A stretch of DNA of 40,601 bases, taken from an uncultured Maricaulis sp. Its GTDB lineage: Bacteria > Pseudomonadota > Alphaproteobacteria > Caulobacterales > Maricaulaceae. The notes beneath the pieces were generated by a model that did not search any database, was not told where the DNA came from, and was given only the letters and a program-made list of their open reading frames with translations. Location: positions 1 through 40,601 of the forward strand of contig NZ_CAJQOO010000026.1 of assembly GCF_905480005.1 (NCBI RefSeq). Reading direction: 5' to 3'. Shown here piece by piece: positions 25,597 to 34,242 of the stretch; within the stretch, counting starts at the first letter, position 1, and each line of letters begins with the position of its first letter. A program made the position numbers and the translations under genes.

Positions 25597-26183
25597 CCCG
25601 CTTTATTCTCGCCTCCGGCAGCCAGATCCGCGCCGATATACTCTCCCAGGCCCATATCCCCTTTTCCGTTATCAAGTCGGATGTGGATGAGAGTGTGATC
25701 AAGGCCGACCGATCCGACCTGTCACCGCGCGATATGGCGCTTTGCCTGGCGGAGGCGAAGGCCGGGCCGGTTTCGCAAGCCCACCCCGATGGTCTGGTGC
25801 TGGGCGCCGACCAGACCATGGAGCTCGATGGTGAGCTCCTGGACAAGCTTCCTGATGCAGCTCTGGCGCCGGATCGTTTGCGTCGCATGCGGGGTCGACC
25901 TCATTGTCTCCACTCGGGCCTTGCATTGCTGCGCGATGGCAAGCCTGTCTGGACGCACCAGCAGACATCAACCATCCATGTTCGTGATTTTTCAGATGAA
26001 TTCCTGACGCATTATTTGGCCGAAGCAGGCGATGCCCTGACCAAGAGCGTGGGCGCCTATGCTTATGAAGGCCTCGGTGCGCAATTGTTTGAACGCGTCG
26101 AGGGTGATTATTACGCCATTCTTGGTTTGCCGCTTCTGCCACTGGCACAGGTGCTGCGTGATGAAGGGGTGTTGGCGCGATGA
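25593..26183 (+). CDS. maf: Maf-like nucleotide pyrophosphatase
   Basis: A 196-residue Maf/YceF-type protein. It opens FILASGSQIRADIL, the Ser-x-x-Arg substrate site; GADQTM carries the catalytic aspartate; RMRGRPHCLHSGLALL, LTKSVGAYAYEG and DYYAILGLPLLPL close the fold. Maf proteins hydrolyse modified or canonical nucleoside triphosphates and so protect nucleic acids. It overlaps ppsR by 4 bases at the start and aroE by 4 bases at the end, so the chain is translationally coupled. Confidence 0.93.
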   Translation: MTRFILASGSQIRADILSQAHIPFSVIKSDVDESVIKADRSDLSPRDMALCLAEAKAGPVSQAHPDGLVLGADQTMELDGELLDKLPDAALAPDRLRRMRGRPHCLHSGLALLRDGKPVWTHQQTSTIHVRDFSDEFLTHYLAEAGDALTKSVGAYAYEGLGAQLFERVEGDYYAILGLPLLPLAQVLRDEGVLAR

Positions 26184-27022
26184 CCACTACCGGCGCTGCC
26201 AGGCTTGCTGGTGTAACCGGTGATCCGGTCAGCCATTCCCTTTCCCCCATCCTGATGGGGCTCTGGATCGACGCTGCCGGCCTGGATGCGCAATACGTCC
26301 CCTTTCCAATCGCGCCGGAGAATTTCGACCGCGCCGTATCGGGTCTCGCAAGCGCCGGCTGTGTTGGGCTGAATGTGACCTTGCCGCACAAGGAAGCGGC
26401 TCTGGATCTGGCTGATAGTGCAGCTGCGGCAGCGCGCGCGGTCGGCGCCGCGAACCTCCTGACAATGACGGACGGAAAAATCCATGCGGACAACACGGAT
26501 ATCGCCGGTTTTCTTTACGCCTTGGAACCCGCAAATATCAATTATAACAAAGCCAGGGTTCTGGTTATAGGCGCTGGTGGAGCCGCCCGTGCTCTCGTCT
26601 ATGCACTCCTGACAGTTGGGGTCTCCGACCTGGCCCTGTGCAATCGCAATCTACCGCGGGCCGAAGGATTGGCGCGCGACCTGGCGCCTGGCGCCAGTCT
26701 CGTCCCCTGGGAGGCGCGTGATGATGTGCTCTCTGATCGCACCTTGATCATCAACGCGACATCGCTTGGCCTCAGGGGGCGCAATGACTTGTCTCTCGAC
26801 TGGGACCGGGTCAGCCCGGGTAGCGTTGTCTTTGACAGTGTCTATACGCCCTTGAACACAGGCTTTTTGACCGGCGCGGCGGCGCGCGGTCTGACCGCGA
26901 TTGACGGATTGGACATGCTGATTGGCCAGGCGCGGCCGAGTTTTCAGGCCTTCTATGGCCAGCCGGTGCCGGAATTGCCGGATCTGCGCGGACAACTCGT
27001 CCGGCATCTGGAGCAGTCGTAA
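26180..27022 (+). CDS. aroE: Shikimate dehydrogenase
   Basis: A 280-residue NADPH-dependent enzyme that reduces 3-dehydroshikimate to shikimate. The substrate pocket motif is GDPVSHSLSPILM near the start, the catalytic lysine lies in NVTLPHKE, with DNTDIAGF and the nucleotide loop VIGAGGAARALVYAL. NATSLGL and the C-terminal GLDMLIGQARPSFQ are also typical. It overlaps maf by 4 bases and abuts coaE (TAATG). The maf-aroE-coaE-dnaQ order is conserved beside the origin in alphaproteobacteria. Confidence 0.97.
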   Translation: MTTTGAARLAGVTGDPVSHSLSPILMGLWIDAAGLDAQYVPFPIAPENFDRAVSGLASAGCVGLNVTLPHKEAALDLADSAAAAARAVGAANLLTMTDGKIHADNTDIAGFLYALEPANINYNKARVLVIGAGGAARALVYALLTVGVSDLALCNRNLPRAEGLARDLAPGASLVPWEARDDVLSDRTLIINATSLGLRGRNDLSLDWDRVSPGSVVFDSVYTPLNTGFLTGAAARGLTAIDGLDMLIGQARPSFQAFYGQPVPELPDLRGQLVRHLEQS

Positions 27023-27630
27023 TGCTGCGTGTCGGGCTCACCGGTTCCATTGGCATGGGCAAATCCGCCACTGCGCAATTGCTGCGAGAGGCTGGTATTC
27101 CGGTCTTTGATTCCGATGCTGCTGTTCATGCGCTGTATGCGCCCGGCGGCGCAGCTGTCGAACCGGTCGGGCGGGCCTTTCCGGGGGTTGTCATCGATGG
27201 CGCCATTGATCGCGGGCGGCTGTCCGAGGCCCTGAAAATGGATCCGGACGGGTTCGAGCTTCTCGAGGAGATCGTGCACCCGCTTGTCAGCGCGGCGCGG
27301 GAGGCCTTTATCGCCGATGAAACGGCCTCGGGGCATGACATATTGGTGTTTGACGTGCCCCTCCTGTTTGAAACCGGCGGCGAGAAGCGGGTCGATGCGG
27401 TGATTGTGGTACATGCACCTGACGAGGTGAGGCGCGCCCGCGTGATGCAGCGACCGGGCATGACCGAGGCCAAGCTGGACGCCATAATCGCGCGGCAGCT
27501 GGACGATTCGATCAAGCTGGAACGGGCGGATCATCGCGTTGAGACGTCGGGCGGAATTCCCGATGCGAAGCGACAAGTAGATGAAATCGTTAAGGCACTG
27601 AAAGCCCGAGCGGCAGAAACCAATTCTTGA
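27022..27630 (+). CDS. coaE: Dephospho-CoA kinase
   Basis: A 202-residue kinase that makes the final step of coenzyme A synthesis. The P-loop is GLTGSIGMGKSATA at 5-18; DSDAAVHALYAPGG is the substrate motif; HPLVSAAREAF, FDVPLLFETGGEKRVDAVIVV and RQLDDSIKLERADH follow. Standard length. Its ATG overlaps the aroE stop by one base, and its stop overlaps an alternative dnaQ start (TGATG). Confidence 0.97.
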   Translation: MLRVGLTGSIGMGKSATAQLLREAGIPVFDSDAAVHALYAPGGAAVEPVGRAFPGVVIDGAIDRGRLSEALKMDPDGFELLEEIVHPLVSAAREAFIADETASGHDILVFDVPLLFETGGEKRVDAVIVVHAPDEVRRARVMQRPGMTEAKLDAIIARQLDDSIKLERADHRVETSGGIPDAKRQVDEIVKALKARAAETNS

Positions 27631-27659
27631 TGGCAGCAAACTCAGGCGGGGCGGCCGGA

Positions 27660-28352
27660 ATGCGCGAAATTGTCTTCGATACCGAAACCACAGGGCTTGA
27701 TCCCAATACGGGTGATCGCATTACCGAATTGGGCGCGGTCGAGGTTATCGACTACATCCCTACCGGGAAGACCTTCCACGCCTATGTGAACCCGCAGCGG
27801 TCCGTACCCAAGGAAGTGGTCGACATTACCGGACTGACCACGGAATTCCTGTCCGACAAGCCGTTGTTTGATGAGGTCGGGCCGGATTTTGTGGCCTTCG
27901 TCGGTGACGCAACCCTGGTTGCCCACAATGCGCCGTTTGACCGCGGATTCATCAATATGGAATTGGCGCGCCTGGGGATGGATATCTACGCCGATGACCG
28001 GTTCAAGGACACGGCCCGGATCGCCCGGGCGAAATTCCCCGGTTCCTACGTCTCGCTGGACGCGCTCTGCAAGCGTTTCGATATCTCGCTCGACACGCGT
28101 GACAAGCACGGAGCGCTGATCGACTCCCTGCTTCTGGCGGAAGTCTATCTCGAGCTCATGGGGGGGCGAACGCGGGCGCTGGATCTCAGCGGCAAGGGCT
28201 CGGCAACCAGCAATGCGGTCGAATTTCCCGCCCGGTCGCCGCGTCCGGTTGCGTTGAACCGGGGCCAGACAGAGTCAGAGCGCGCCGCCCATGACGCCTT
28301 TGTAGACGAGATGGGCGATAACGCGCTCTGGAAGAAACTCTCGTTTCAATAG
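27660..28352 (+). CDS. dnaQ: DNA polymerase III epsilon subunit (proofreading exonuclease)
   Basis: A 230-residue 3'-5' exonuclease of the DEDDh type. ExoI is FDTETTGLDP with catalytic Asp and Glu, ExoII is AHNAPFDRGFINMEL, and ExoIII is KHGALIDSLLLAEVYLEL with the general base histidine. The tail (about 170-230) probably contacts the alpha subunit and ends LWKKLSFQ. ATG at 27660 opens MREIVFDTETTG, the usual family start; ATG 27630, overlapping the coaE stop, would add ten unconserved residues but couple translation. Its stop begins a small tandem repeat. Confidence 0.95.
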   Translation: MREIVFDTETTGLDPNTGDRITELGAVEVIDYIPTGKTFHAYVNPQRSVPKEVVDITGLTTEFLSDKPLFDEVGPDFVAFVGDATLVAHNAPFDRGFINMELARLGMDIYADDRFKDTARIARAKFPGSYVSLDALCKRFDISLDTRDKHGALIDSLLLAEVYLELMGGRTRALDLSGKGSATSNAVEFPARSPRPVALNRGQTESERAAHDAFVDEMGDNALWKKLSFQ

Positions 28353-28382
28353 GACTGTGCGGATAAATAGGACTGTGCGGAT
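28349..28382. repeat. Tandem 16-base repeat at the dnaQ / secB convergent junction
   Basis: ATAGGACTGTGCGGAT occurs twice, at 28349-28364 and 28367-28382, with an 18-base period; the first copy includes the dnaQ TAG. The second TAGGACTG (28368-28375) can pair with CAGTCCTA (28387-28394) over an 11-base loop, so the duplicated unit may act as a bidirectional hairpin between two convergent genes. No T-run follows. Confidence 0.75.
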
Positions 28383-28391
28383 CGGCCAGTC

Positions 28392-28916
28392 CTAGTTTGC
28401 GGCGGCCGGATCGCCATTGCCATTGCTATTGCCTTCCGAACCCGGAACTGCGGCAGCCCGCTTGGCCAGCTGGGCGCGGTACAGGCCAGCAAAATCAACC
28501 GGATCCAGCATGAGCGGCGGGAAATTGCCGTCACGCGTGGTGTCGCCGAGCACGCGGCGCGCAAACGGGAAGATCAGGCGCGGGCATTCGATCAGCAGGA
28601 AGGGCTCGCGCTCGGCATCCTGGACATTGGCAAGCTGGAAGAGGCCGGCATAGGCGAGCTCGGCGATGAAGACCACGGTCTCCTCGCGGCTTGCCTTGGC
28701 ATTCACGGTCAGAACAACCTCATAGGTGTCTTCGCCAACCGCGCGAGCCTGGACATCAATTCCCAGATCAATCGCCGGGGTTGCCTGGCCAGGACGCAGG
28801 GTGTCGGGAGCGCCCGGATTTTCGAAGGAGAGATCCTTCACGTATTGCGCAAGGACGCGCAGTTGCGGCTGTTGGGCGGCCGCGTCGTCGGCGGGCATGT
28901 TGGGTGCGTCGGTCAT
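28392..28916 (-). CDS. secB: Protein-export chaperone SecB
   Basis: A 174-residue SecB. The core shows LRVLAQYVKDLSFENPGAP, VVLTVNAKASREETVVFIAELAYAGLF-type strands, LLIECPRLIFPFARRVLGDTTRDGNFPPLMLDPVDFAGLY. SecB is a tetramer that keeps preproteins unfolded and hands them to SecA. N- and C-terminal tails are Asp/Ala- and Asn/Gly-rich and probably flexible. ATG at 28916 has a GGGGAG ribosome site; a long in-frame extension to 29216 is not family sequence. It is divergent from tim44, with which it shares a 213-base promoter region. Confidence 0.96.
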   Translation of the reverse strand: MTDAPNMPADDAAAQQPQLRVLAQYVKDLSFENPGAPDTLRPGQATPAIDLGIDVQARAVGEDTYEVVLTVNAKASREETVVFIAELAYAGLFQLANVQDAEREPFLLIECPRLIFPFARRVLGDTTRDGNFPPLMLDPVDFAGLYRAQLAKRAAAVPGSEGNSNGNGDPAAAN

Positions 28917-29031
28917 GGAACTCCCCGGATGGGTCTGTAAACGGCTGGCCGTGGGCGGCCGGGTCAATGAGAGCGCGCCCGTTAGCATGGCCACAGTCCA
29001 GCGGCAAGCTGGCAAGACCACAGCGAAGAGG

Positions 29032-29060
29032 CTGACGACCGGGCAAATAGGGCCTATATC
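29032..29060 (+). promoter_or_regulatory. Candidate promoter for the tim44-mltA-smr operon
   Basis: CTGACG (29032-29037) and TATATC (29055-29060) are separated by 17 bases, 69 bases upstream of the tim44 ATG. Both match the housekeeping consensus at four of six positions. The call is tentative. Confidence 0.3.
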
Positions 29061-29129
29061 AGGGGAAGGAACGAGGCTTTGGCGCGTGGCGCCCGGGCTT
29101 GTCAGCGCAGCAAAGGTGTAGCGGGCCGT

Positions 29130-29750
29130 ATGGATATCTGGACACTTCTCAGCGGTGTGGTCGCGATCTTCTTCGCTTACCGCCTTTATACGGTCCTGGG
29201 GCGCCGGGAAGGTCACATGGAGGCTCCGACGCCTCCGGAGGAAGTGGCAAAGACCGGCGATGCAGGCCGCACGCCGGGACTACGTCCGGCCTTTGAAGGG
29301 CCGGCCGCCGCAGGCCTGGAAGCAATCGCAGCGGCTGACACGCGCTTTGACCCGAACGCCTTCGTTGAGGGCGCTCGCAGCGCTTATACAATGATCGTCG
29401 AGGCCTTTTCCGCGGGTGATCGCAAGACCCTCGAACCGCTCCTGGCCGCCAAGGTTCTCGACCGATACACCACTGCGATCGACCAGCGGGCGGATCGTGG
29501 CGAGACGGTACGGACCGAAATCGAGCGCATTCGTTCTGCCGAAATCACCGAGGCCGGTCTCGATAATGAGACTGCGCGCATCAAGGTGCGCTTCGTGGCC
29601 GAGATTGCCACGGAAACCCGGGATGCCGATGCGGTCGTCATTGCGGGTGATCTGGGCCATCTCTCGACCGTCACCGAAGACTGGATGTTCGAACGCCGTA
29701 CCGATACCGGCAATCCCAATTGGGTACTGACCCGTGTTGCGGCGGTTTGA
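29130..29750 (+). CDS. Tim44/TimA-like inner-membrane protein
   Basis: A 206-residue protein with one N-terminal membrane segment (about 5-21), a Pro- and Gly-rich linker (32-60) and a Tim44-like domain from FVEGARSAYTMIVEAFSAGD to EDWMFERRTD-NPNWVL. The family is alphaproteobacterial and related to mitochondrial Tim44, the import-motor scaffold; the bacterial role is not settled, though an envelope adaptor is likely. The ATG was preferred over TTG 29079. It overlaps mltA by 17 bases. Confidence 0.87.
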   Translation: MDIWTLLSGVVAIFFAYRLYTVLGRREGHMEAPTPPEEVAKTGDAGRTPGLRPAFEGPAAAGLEAIAAADTRFDPNAFVEGARSAYTMIVEAFSAGDRKTLEPLLAAKVLDRYTTAIDQRADRGETVRTEIERIRSAEITEAGLDNETARIKVRFVAEIATETRDADAVVIAGDLGHLSTVTEDWMFERRTDTGNPNWVLTRVAAV

Positions 29751-30975
29751 TCGGCTCGCCCTGATCGGTGTCGTCTTGCTGGCAGCCTGCCAGCCCACGA
29801 CACCGGAACCCGAGCCCGAACACGACGTACCGGTCGTTGAGCGCCCGGAAACCCTTGATTTTCAACCTGTCCTCTGGACCGATTTGAGCGGTTGGGACGA
29901 TGAGGATCTGGCGCCTGCCCTGCAGGCCTTCCGACGCAGTTGTCAGCGGCTCGACCGCCGCGCCGACGCGGACGCGCTCAACCCGCGGGTGGAATGGGCC
30001 GGACGGGTCGAGGATTGGCGCGGAGCCTGTGCTGCCGCCGCCATGACTCGTGAGGGGTCGGACGCTGCCCGAGCCAGCCTGGAAGCTGTCTTTACGCCGG
30101 TGCGCCTGCTCGCCCGCGAGGCGGAGACCGGCGAAACCCGCGAGACCGGCCTTATGACCGGCTATTACGAGCCCTTTGTCGAAGTGCGCCGCGCACGCCA
30201 ACCCGGCTTTACCCAGCCGCTTCGTCGTCGCCCGGATGATCTGGTGACCGTGGACCTGGGCCGGTTCGATGACAGCCTGTCCGGTCGCCGGATTGTCGGT
30301 GAAGTCCGCAATGGCCAGCTTGTTGAGTACAAGGACCGCACCACGATCGAGACAAGCAATGCCGGCGAGGTCTTCGCCTGGGGGCGGCCGATTGATGTTT
30401 TCTTTCTGCAGATCCAGGGCTCGGGCCGCCTCGTCTTCGCCGACGGACATGAAGAACGCGCGGCGTTCGCGGCCCATAACGGGCTCCCCTACCGTTCCAT
30501 CGGACGCGAGCTGATCAATCGAGGCGAGCTGGAAGCCCATGCCGCGTCCAAGCAGGGCATTGAAGCCTGGCTGAACGAGAATGGTCCTGACGCCACGGCC
30601 GAATTGTTCGGCGTCAATCCGCGCTATGTTTTCTTTCAGAGCGAGAATCTGGATGACCCGACGCTGGGGCCACGCGGCTCGGCTGGTGTGCCGTTGACGC
30701 CGATGGCGTCAATCGCGGTGGATACCGGCGTCATGGCGCATGGTGTTCCAGTCTGGCTTTCGGCCGACTTGCCCGAACTGGAAGGGTGGCACGGTCTCGT
30801 CGTGTCGCAGGATTCCGGCGGTGCCATCAACGGGCCGCTGCGCGGAGACTTCTTCTGGGGCTGGGGAGAAACGGCTGAGCGTCGGGCAGGCACAACCCGG
30901 GCCCAGGCCGGCTGGGTCGTGCTCCTGCCGCATACGGTCGTCGCGCGCCTTTTCGCCGACACCGAGCCGGCCTGA
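29734..30975 (+). CDS. mltA: Membrane-bound lytic transglycosylase A
   Basis: A 413-residue lipoprotein, lipobox LAAC (Cys19). The MltA domain contains TGYYEPFVEVRRARQPGF and the beta-barrel stretch VFFLQIQGSGRLVFADG; the C-terminal 3D domain ends with MAVDTGVM-like strand, VVSQDSGGAINGPLRGDFFWG carrying the catalytic aspartates. MltA cleaves peptidoglycan glycan strands to make 1,6-anhydroMurNAc ends. GTG 29734 lies inside the tim44 end; no ATG is closer to the signal peptide. The smr gene begins 3 bases after its stop. Confidence 0.95.
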   Translation: MLRRFDRLALIGVVLLAACQPTTPEPEPEHDVPVVERPETLDFQPVLWTDLSGWDDEDLAPALQAFRRSCQRLDRRADADALNPRVEWAGRVEDWRGACAAAAMTREGSDAARASLEAVFTPVRLLAREAETGETRETGLMTGYYEPFVEVRRARQPGFTQPLRRRPDDLVTVDLGRFDDSLSGRRIVGEVRNGQLVEYKDRTTIETSNAGEVFAWGRPIDVFFLQIQGSGRLVFADGHEERAAFAAHNGLPYRSIGRELINRGELEAHAASKQGIEAWLNENGPDATAELFGVNPRYVFFQSENLDDPTLGPRGSAGVPLTPMASIAVDTGVMAHGVPVWLSADLPELEGWHGLVVSQDSGGAINGPLRGDFFWGWGETAERRAGTTRAQAGWVVLLPHTVVARLFADTEPA

Positions 30976-30978
30976 TCC

Positions 30979-31569
30979 ATGTCGCGCAAACGCACTATGC
31001 GCCCGGAAGAGCGCGCCTTGTGGACGCGCGTCGCCAAGTCTGTGAAACCCCTGTCAGACGACCGCATGACAGCGCTGGAAGCGCCAGAACCCAAGCCGCC
31101 CGCAGCGCCCGAGAAAAACAAGATGGACACGGCGGCCCGTGCCTATGAAACCGGCTTGCGCCTGCCGCCCACGCCGCGCGCACCGGCGGCCTATGACCCA
31201 CCCGTGCCGCATGACCGCTCGGGCGAGAAGCGGGTACGCCGCGGCCGGGTAGATATTGATGGACGGATCGACCTGCACGGCCTGACCCAGGACCAGGCTC
31301 TGCGCTCCTTGCGTCACTTCCTTCAAATGGCTTTCGCCAGCGGCTATCGCACGGTTCTGATCATCACCGGCAAGGGTTTCAAGTCGCGCGAGCGCGATGT
31401 TGCGCCGTGGGAACAGGTCGAGGAGCCCGGCGTGTTGCGTCGCAAGTTACCGGAATGGCTTGGACTTTCCGAATTTAGTCAGTATGTGTCAGGGTTCGCG
31501 AAATCCCATGCCCGTCATGGCGGGAGCGGCGCCTTTTATGTCACGCTCAGGACGCGCAACCGCGACTGA
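30979..31569 (+). CDS. Smr/MutS2 domain protein
   Basis: A 196-residue protein with a charged, Pro-rich N-terminal half (basic start, 36-80) and a C-terminal Smr domain: IDLHGLTQDQALRSLRHFL (His100-Gly101), VLIITGKGFKSR and the closing RHGGSGAFYVTLR. Smr domains nick nucleic acids; small Smr proteins (YdaL-like) may act in RNA cleavage or ribosome rescue. The gene is last in a tim44-mltA-smr operon and converges on hslU with 10 bases between. Confidence 0.9.
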   Translation: MSRKRTMRPEERALWTRVAKSVKPLSDDRMTALEAPEPKPPAAPEKNKMDTAARAYETGLRLPPTPRAPAAYDPPVPHDRSGEKRVRRGRVDIDGRIDLHGLTQDQALRSLRHFLQMAFASGYRTVLIITGKGFKSRERDVAPWEQVEEPGVLRRKLPEWLGLSEFSQYVSGFAKSHARHGGSGAFYVTLRTRNRD

Positions 31570-31579
31570 CCCCGGCTCG

Positions 31580-32887
31580 TCAAAGTATGAATTTCGACAG
31601 GTCGGCATTCTTTGCGAGTGTGCCGACATGCTCGGCGACATAGTCGGCATCGATCGTGATGGCCTCACCGGAGCGATCAGACGCGGAAAAGGATATGTCC
31701 TCGACCAGTTTTTCCATGACGGTCTGAAGTCGCCGGGCGCCTATATTCTCCACGCTGGCATTGACCTCGGCTGCCAGGCCGGCAAGCGCGTCGATCGCGT
31801 CATCGGTGAACTCCAAAGTCACGCCTTCCGTGCCCATCAGGGCCACATATTGTTTGATCAGGCTGGCTTCCGGCTCAATCAGAATGCGCTTGAGATCGGC
31901 TTCGGTCAGCGCGGAAAGCTCAACCCGGATCGGCAGACGCCCCTGCAATTCCGGCAGCATGTCCGACGGCTTGGCGACGTGAAAGGCGCCGGACGCAATG
32001 AAGAGGATATGATCCGTCTTGATCGCGCCATGCTTGGTCGTGACCGTTGTCCCCTCGATCAGCGGCAGCAGGTCGCGCTGCACGCCTTCCCGGGACACAT
32101 CGCCGCCGCGGGCATCGGCGCGCGCCGCGATCTTGTCGACCTCATCGAGAAAGACGATGCCATCATTCTCTGCCAGCTTGATGGCATCGGCAGTGATCTG
32201 GCCATCATCGAGCAGTTTGTCGGCCTCCTGATTGATGAGGGGCTCATAGGCATCCTTGACCTTCAAGCGCACGGCCTTGGTTTTCTGGCCGAAGCCCTTG
32301 CCCAGGATATCCCCCAGATTGATCACGCCGGCACCGCCCGACGGCATGCCTGGAATATCCATCATCTGCATGGGAGAGGCATTGTCGGCCAACTGGATCT
32401 CGACTTCCTTGTCGTCCAGATCGCCGGCCAGCAGGCGTTTACGGAAGCTTTCGCGGGTGGCTTCGCTGGCGCCGGGCCCGACCAGCGCATCGACAACCCG
32501 GTTTTCGGCTGCGGCATGCGCTTTCGCTTTCACGTCTTCACGCTTCTTCTCGCGCACGATGGAGATGGCGATTTCCACAAGGTCGCGGGCGATCTGGTCG
32601 ACATCGCGACCGACATAACCGACTTCGGTGAATTTGGTGGCCTCAACCTTGATGAAGGGGGCGCCGGCCAGCTTGGCCAAGCGGCGTGAAATCTCGGTCT
32701 TGCCGACACCGGTCGGCCCGATCATCAGGATGTTTTTCGGCGTGACTTCCTCCGCCAGCGTCTCGTCCAGCTGTCGCCGGCGCCAGCGATTGCGCAGGGC
32801 GATGGCAACCGCCTTCTTGGCATCGCCCTGTCCGACGATGAAGCGGTCGAGTTCGGAGACTATTTCGCGAGGAGAAAAATCGGTCAT
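31580..32887 (-). CDS. hslU: ATP-dependent protease ATPase subunit HslU
   Basis: A 435-residue AAA+ unfoldase. It starts [34 protein letters not shown]; Walker A is GPTGVGKTE, with the GYVGRD pore loop, the I domain (about 110-240), Walker [14 protein letters not shown], and the C-terminal FIL tail that activates HslV. HslU threads substrates into the HslV chamber. Unusually the hslV gene is 3.4 kb away on the same strand, with four other genes between. It is divergent from the VOC gene, with a 19-base palindrome in the 80-base gap. Confidence 0.98.
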   Translation of the reverse strand: MTDFSPREIVSELDRFIVGQGDAKKAVAIALRNRWRRRQLDETLAEEVTPKNILMIGPTGVGKTEISRRLAKLAGAPFIKVEATKFTEVGYVGRDVDQIARDLVEIAISIVREKKREDVKAKAHAAAENRVVDALVGPGASEATRESFRKRLLAGDLDDKEVEIQLADNASPMQMMDIPGMPSGGAGVINLGDILGKGFGQKTKAVRLKVKDAYEPLINQEADKLLDDGQITADAIKLAENDGIVFLDEVDKIAARADARGGDVSREGVQRDLLPLIEGTTVTTKHGAIKTDHILFIASGAFHVAKPSDMLPELQGRLPIRVELSALTEADLKRILIEPEASLIKQYVALMGTEGVTLEFTDDAIDALAGLAAEVNASVENIGARRLQTVMEKLVEDISFSASDRSGEAITIDADYVAEHVGTLAKNADLSKFIL

Positions 32888-32913
32888 TATTGTCTTTGCG
32901 TTGCTTGCGCGGT

Positions 32914-32932
32914 CCCCTGATGTAATCAGGGG
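32914..32932. repeat. 19-base palindrome between hslU and the VOC gene
   Basis: CCCCTGAT-GTA-ATCAGGGG is a perfect 8-bp inverted repeat with a 3-base centre, in the 80-base divergent gap. Its symmetry suits a dimeric repressor operator, though a hairpin is also possible. Confidence 0.6.
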
Positions 32933-32967
32933 CGATAGGCAAAACCAGTCCTGAAAGGCATAAACCG

Positions 32968-33387
32968 ATGACCCGACCGCGATTTCACCTGGCCTTCCCC
33001 GTCAATGACCTGGCCGCGGCCCGGCATTTCTACGGGGAGCTTCTGGGCTGTCGTGAAGGTCGGTCGAGTGCGAGTTGGGTCGATTTCGATCTGCATGAAC
33101 ACCAGATAGTGGCTCATTTGGCCCCGGAAGACTGCAAGGCGGCGGCAGTTGGTGCAGTCGATGGCAAACAGGTCCCTGTTCGTCATTTCGGGCTTTTGCT
33201 CGATTGGGCCGACTGGGAAGTCCTCGCCGCCCGCCTCAAGGCTGCCGGTCAGGATTTCATCATTGACCCCTATGTCCGGTTCGAAGGCGAGCCTGGCGAG
33301 CAGGGCACTTTCTTTGTTCGTGACCCTTCCGGCAACGCGCTGGAATTCAAGACATTTCGGGACGAAGCCCAGGTTTTTGCGAGTTAG
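32968..33387 (+). CDS. VOC (glyoxalase/extradiol dioxygenase) family protein
   Basis: A 139-residue two-module VOC protein. Metal or substrate ligand regions are [51 protein letters not shown] and [16 protein letters not shown] with the final Glu. This matches a single-domain-length member that would dimerise to build active sites; the reaction is unknown, and VOC enzymes include isomerases, dioxygenases and resistance proteins. It has an AAAGG ribosome site. It shares the divergent region with hslU and is followed by 294 gene-free bases. Confidence 0.88.
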   Translation: MTRPRFHLAFPVNDLAAARHFYGELLGCREGRSSASWVDFDLHEHQIVAHLAPEDCKAAAVGAVDGKQVPVRHFGLLLDWADWEVLAARLKAAGQDFIIDPYVRFEGEPGEQGTFFVRDPSGNALEFKTFRDEAQVFAS

Positions 33388-33681
33388 CTGGCGACGGGCG
33401 AGCCGCAGCTCTCCCGCGTGTGAGCTATGGCATGTGCGGTCGATCCGCTTCGGCGTAGCCGGAGCCGGCCCCGTTCAGGTCTAAGGCGATGTCATCATTA
33501 TGGTTGTTGTCGGGAAAAGCCTTGCTCGTTCCACTCGGCACCAAGCGGACCAGAGCCATTTTCGCAGATCCAGGCCGGATCATGGGTTTCGGGGCGTTTC
33601 GGGATGCAATTCGGGCGATGGCGCGCTAGGCTGAACCTGTTCCGGAGACCGATTGTCGGCCTCGACAGGAGATGGGCCCGC
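33388..33681. other. Gene-free stretch after the VOC gene
   Basis: No recognisable gene, RNA or terminator is visible in these 294 bases. AGGAG at 33667-33671, near the right end, is well placed as a ribosome site for an ATG at 33682 and supports the longer form of the following gene. Confidence 0.4.
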
Positions 33682-33741
33682 ATGACGCCGAGCGTTCAAA
33701 GCCAAACGCCCTATGTCCGATGGCTGGCGCGCATATAAATT

Positions 33742-34170
33742 TTGTTATTGCTCGCCCAATCGGCGTATGTGACCGGCTGGGCCTTTGTGGACATCATGGT
33801 GCGCCTCGGGGTCTGGCCTCGCAGCACCGAAGGCTGGGACGCCTACGGTTTCTTCGCGTCGCTCTCTTTCTGGCAGGAAGCCGCCTTCTTCAGCTCGACC
33901 CTATTGGCGCTGGTCAGTGTCTGGCTGCACTGGCGCCGCAGTTTCTGGGTCCTGCCCGTCTATTTCCTGTCCTACCTCTTATACCGGCTCGACAGCTTCC
34001 TGCTCACGCTCAACAGCCTGTTCAATGGCATTGCCGGTGTCGAAACATTCGCTCCCATGCTGATCCTGCAACTGGCACTCCTGCTGGCGCTTATCCTGCT
34101 TTGGGGCGAAGGCTATTTCGATCAGGACCGGTTCCGCTTCTGGCGCAAAGGCCCGCCTGCTGATCGCTGA
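33742..34170 (+). CDS. Small membrane protein of unknown family, possibly interrupted at its start
   Basis: The open part has 142 residues with about four hydrophobic segments (about 1-22, 41-62, 70-88, 103-121) and a basic C-terminal tail. I do not recognise the family. Two starts are possible. ATG 33682, with a good AGGAG, opens 18 codons in the same frame but ends at TAA 33736; beyond it ATT and TTG 33742 carry the frame on. If the TAA replaced a sense codon, one protein of about 162 residues would be natural. Otherwise translation begins at TTG 33742, without a ribosome site. The gene lies in the hslU-hslV gap. Confidence 0.55.
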   Translation: MLLLAQSAYVTGWAFVDIMVRLGVWPRSTEGWDAYGFFASLSFWQEAAFFSSTLLALVSVWLHWRRSFWVLPVYFLSYLLYRLDSFLLTLNSLFNGIAGVETFAPMLILQLALLLALILLWGEGYFDQDRFRFWRKGPPADR

Positions 34171-34242
34171 TCTCTGCGACCCTCGGATTACCCGTGGAGA
34201 CGCTGGCCCGGTCGCTGACGACACCGTCATTGCGTCCAATGC

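Noticed and set aside
31397-32689. 430-residue open frame antisense to hslU
   Set aside because: A shadow frame of a highly conserved gene, with no family motifs.
33672-34163. 163-residue alternative frame over the small membrane protein
   Set aside because: Arg/Pro-rich composition without membrane or domain pattern, while the other frame gives clear membrane segments.
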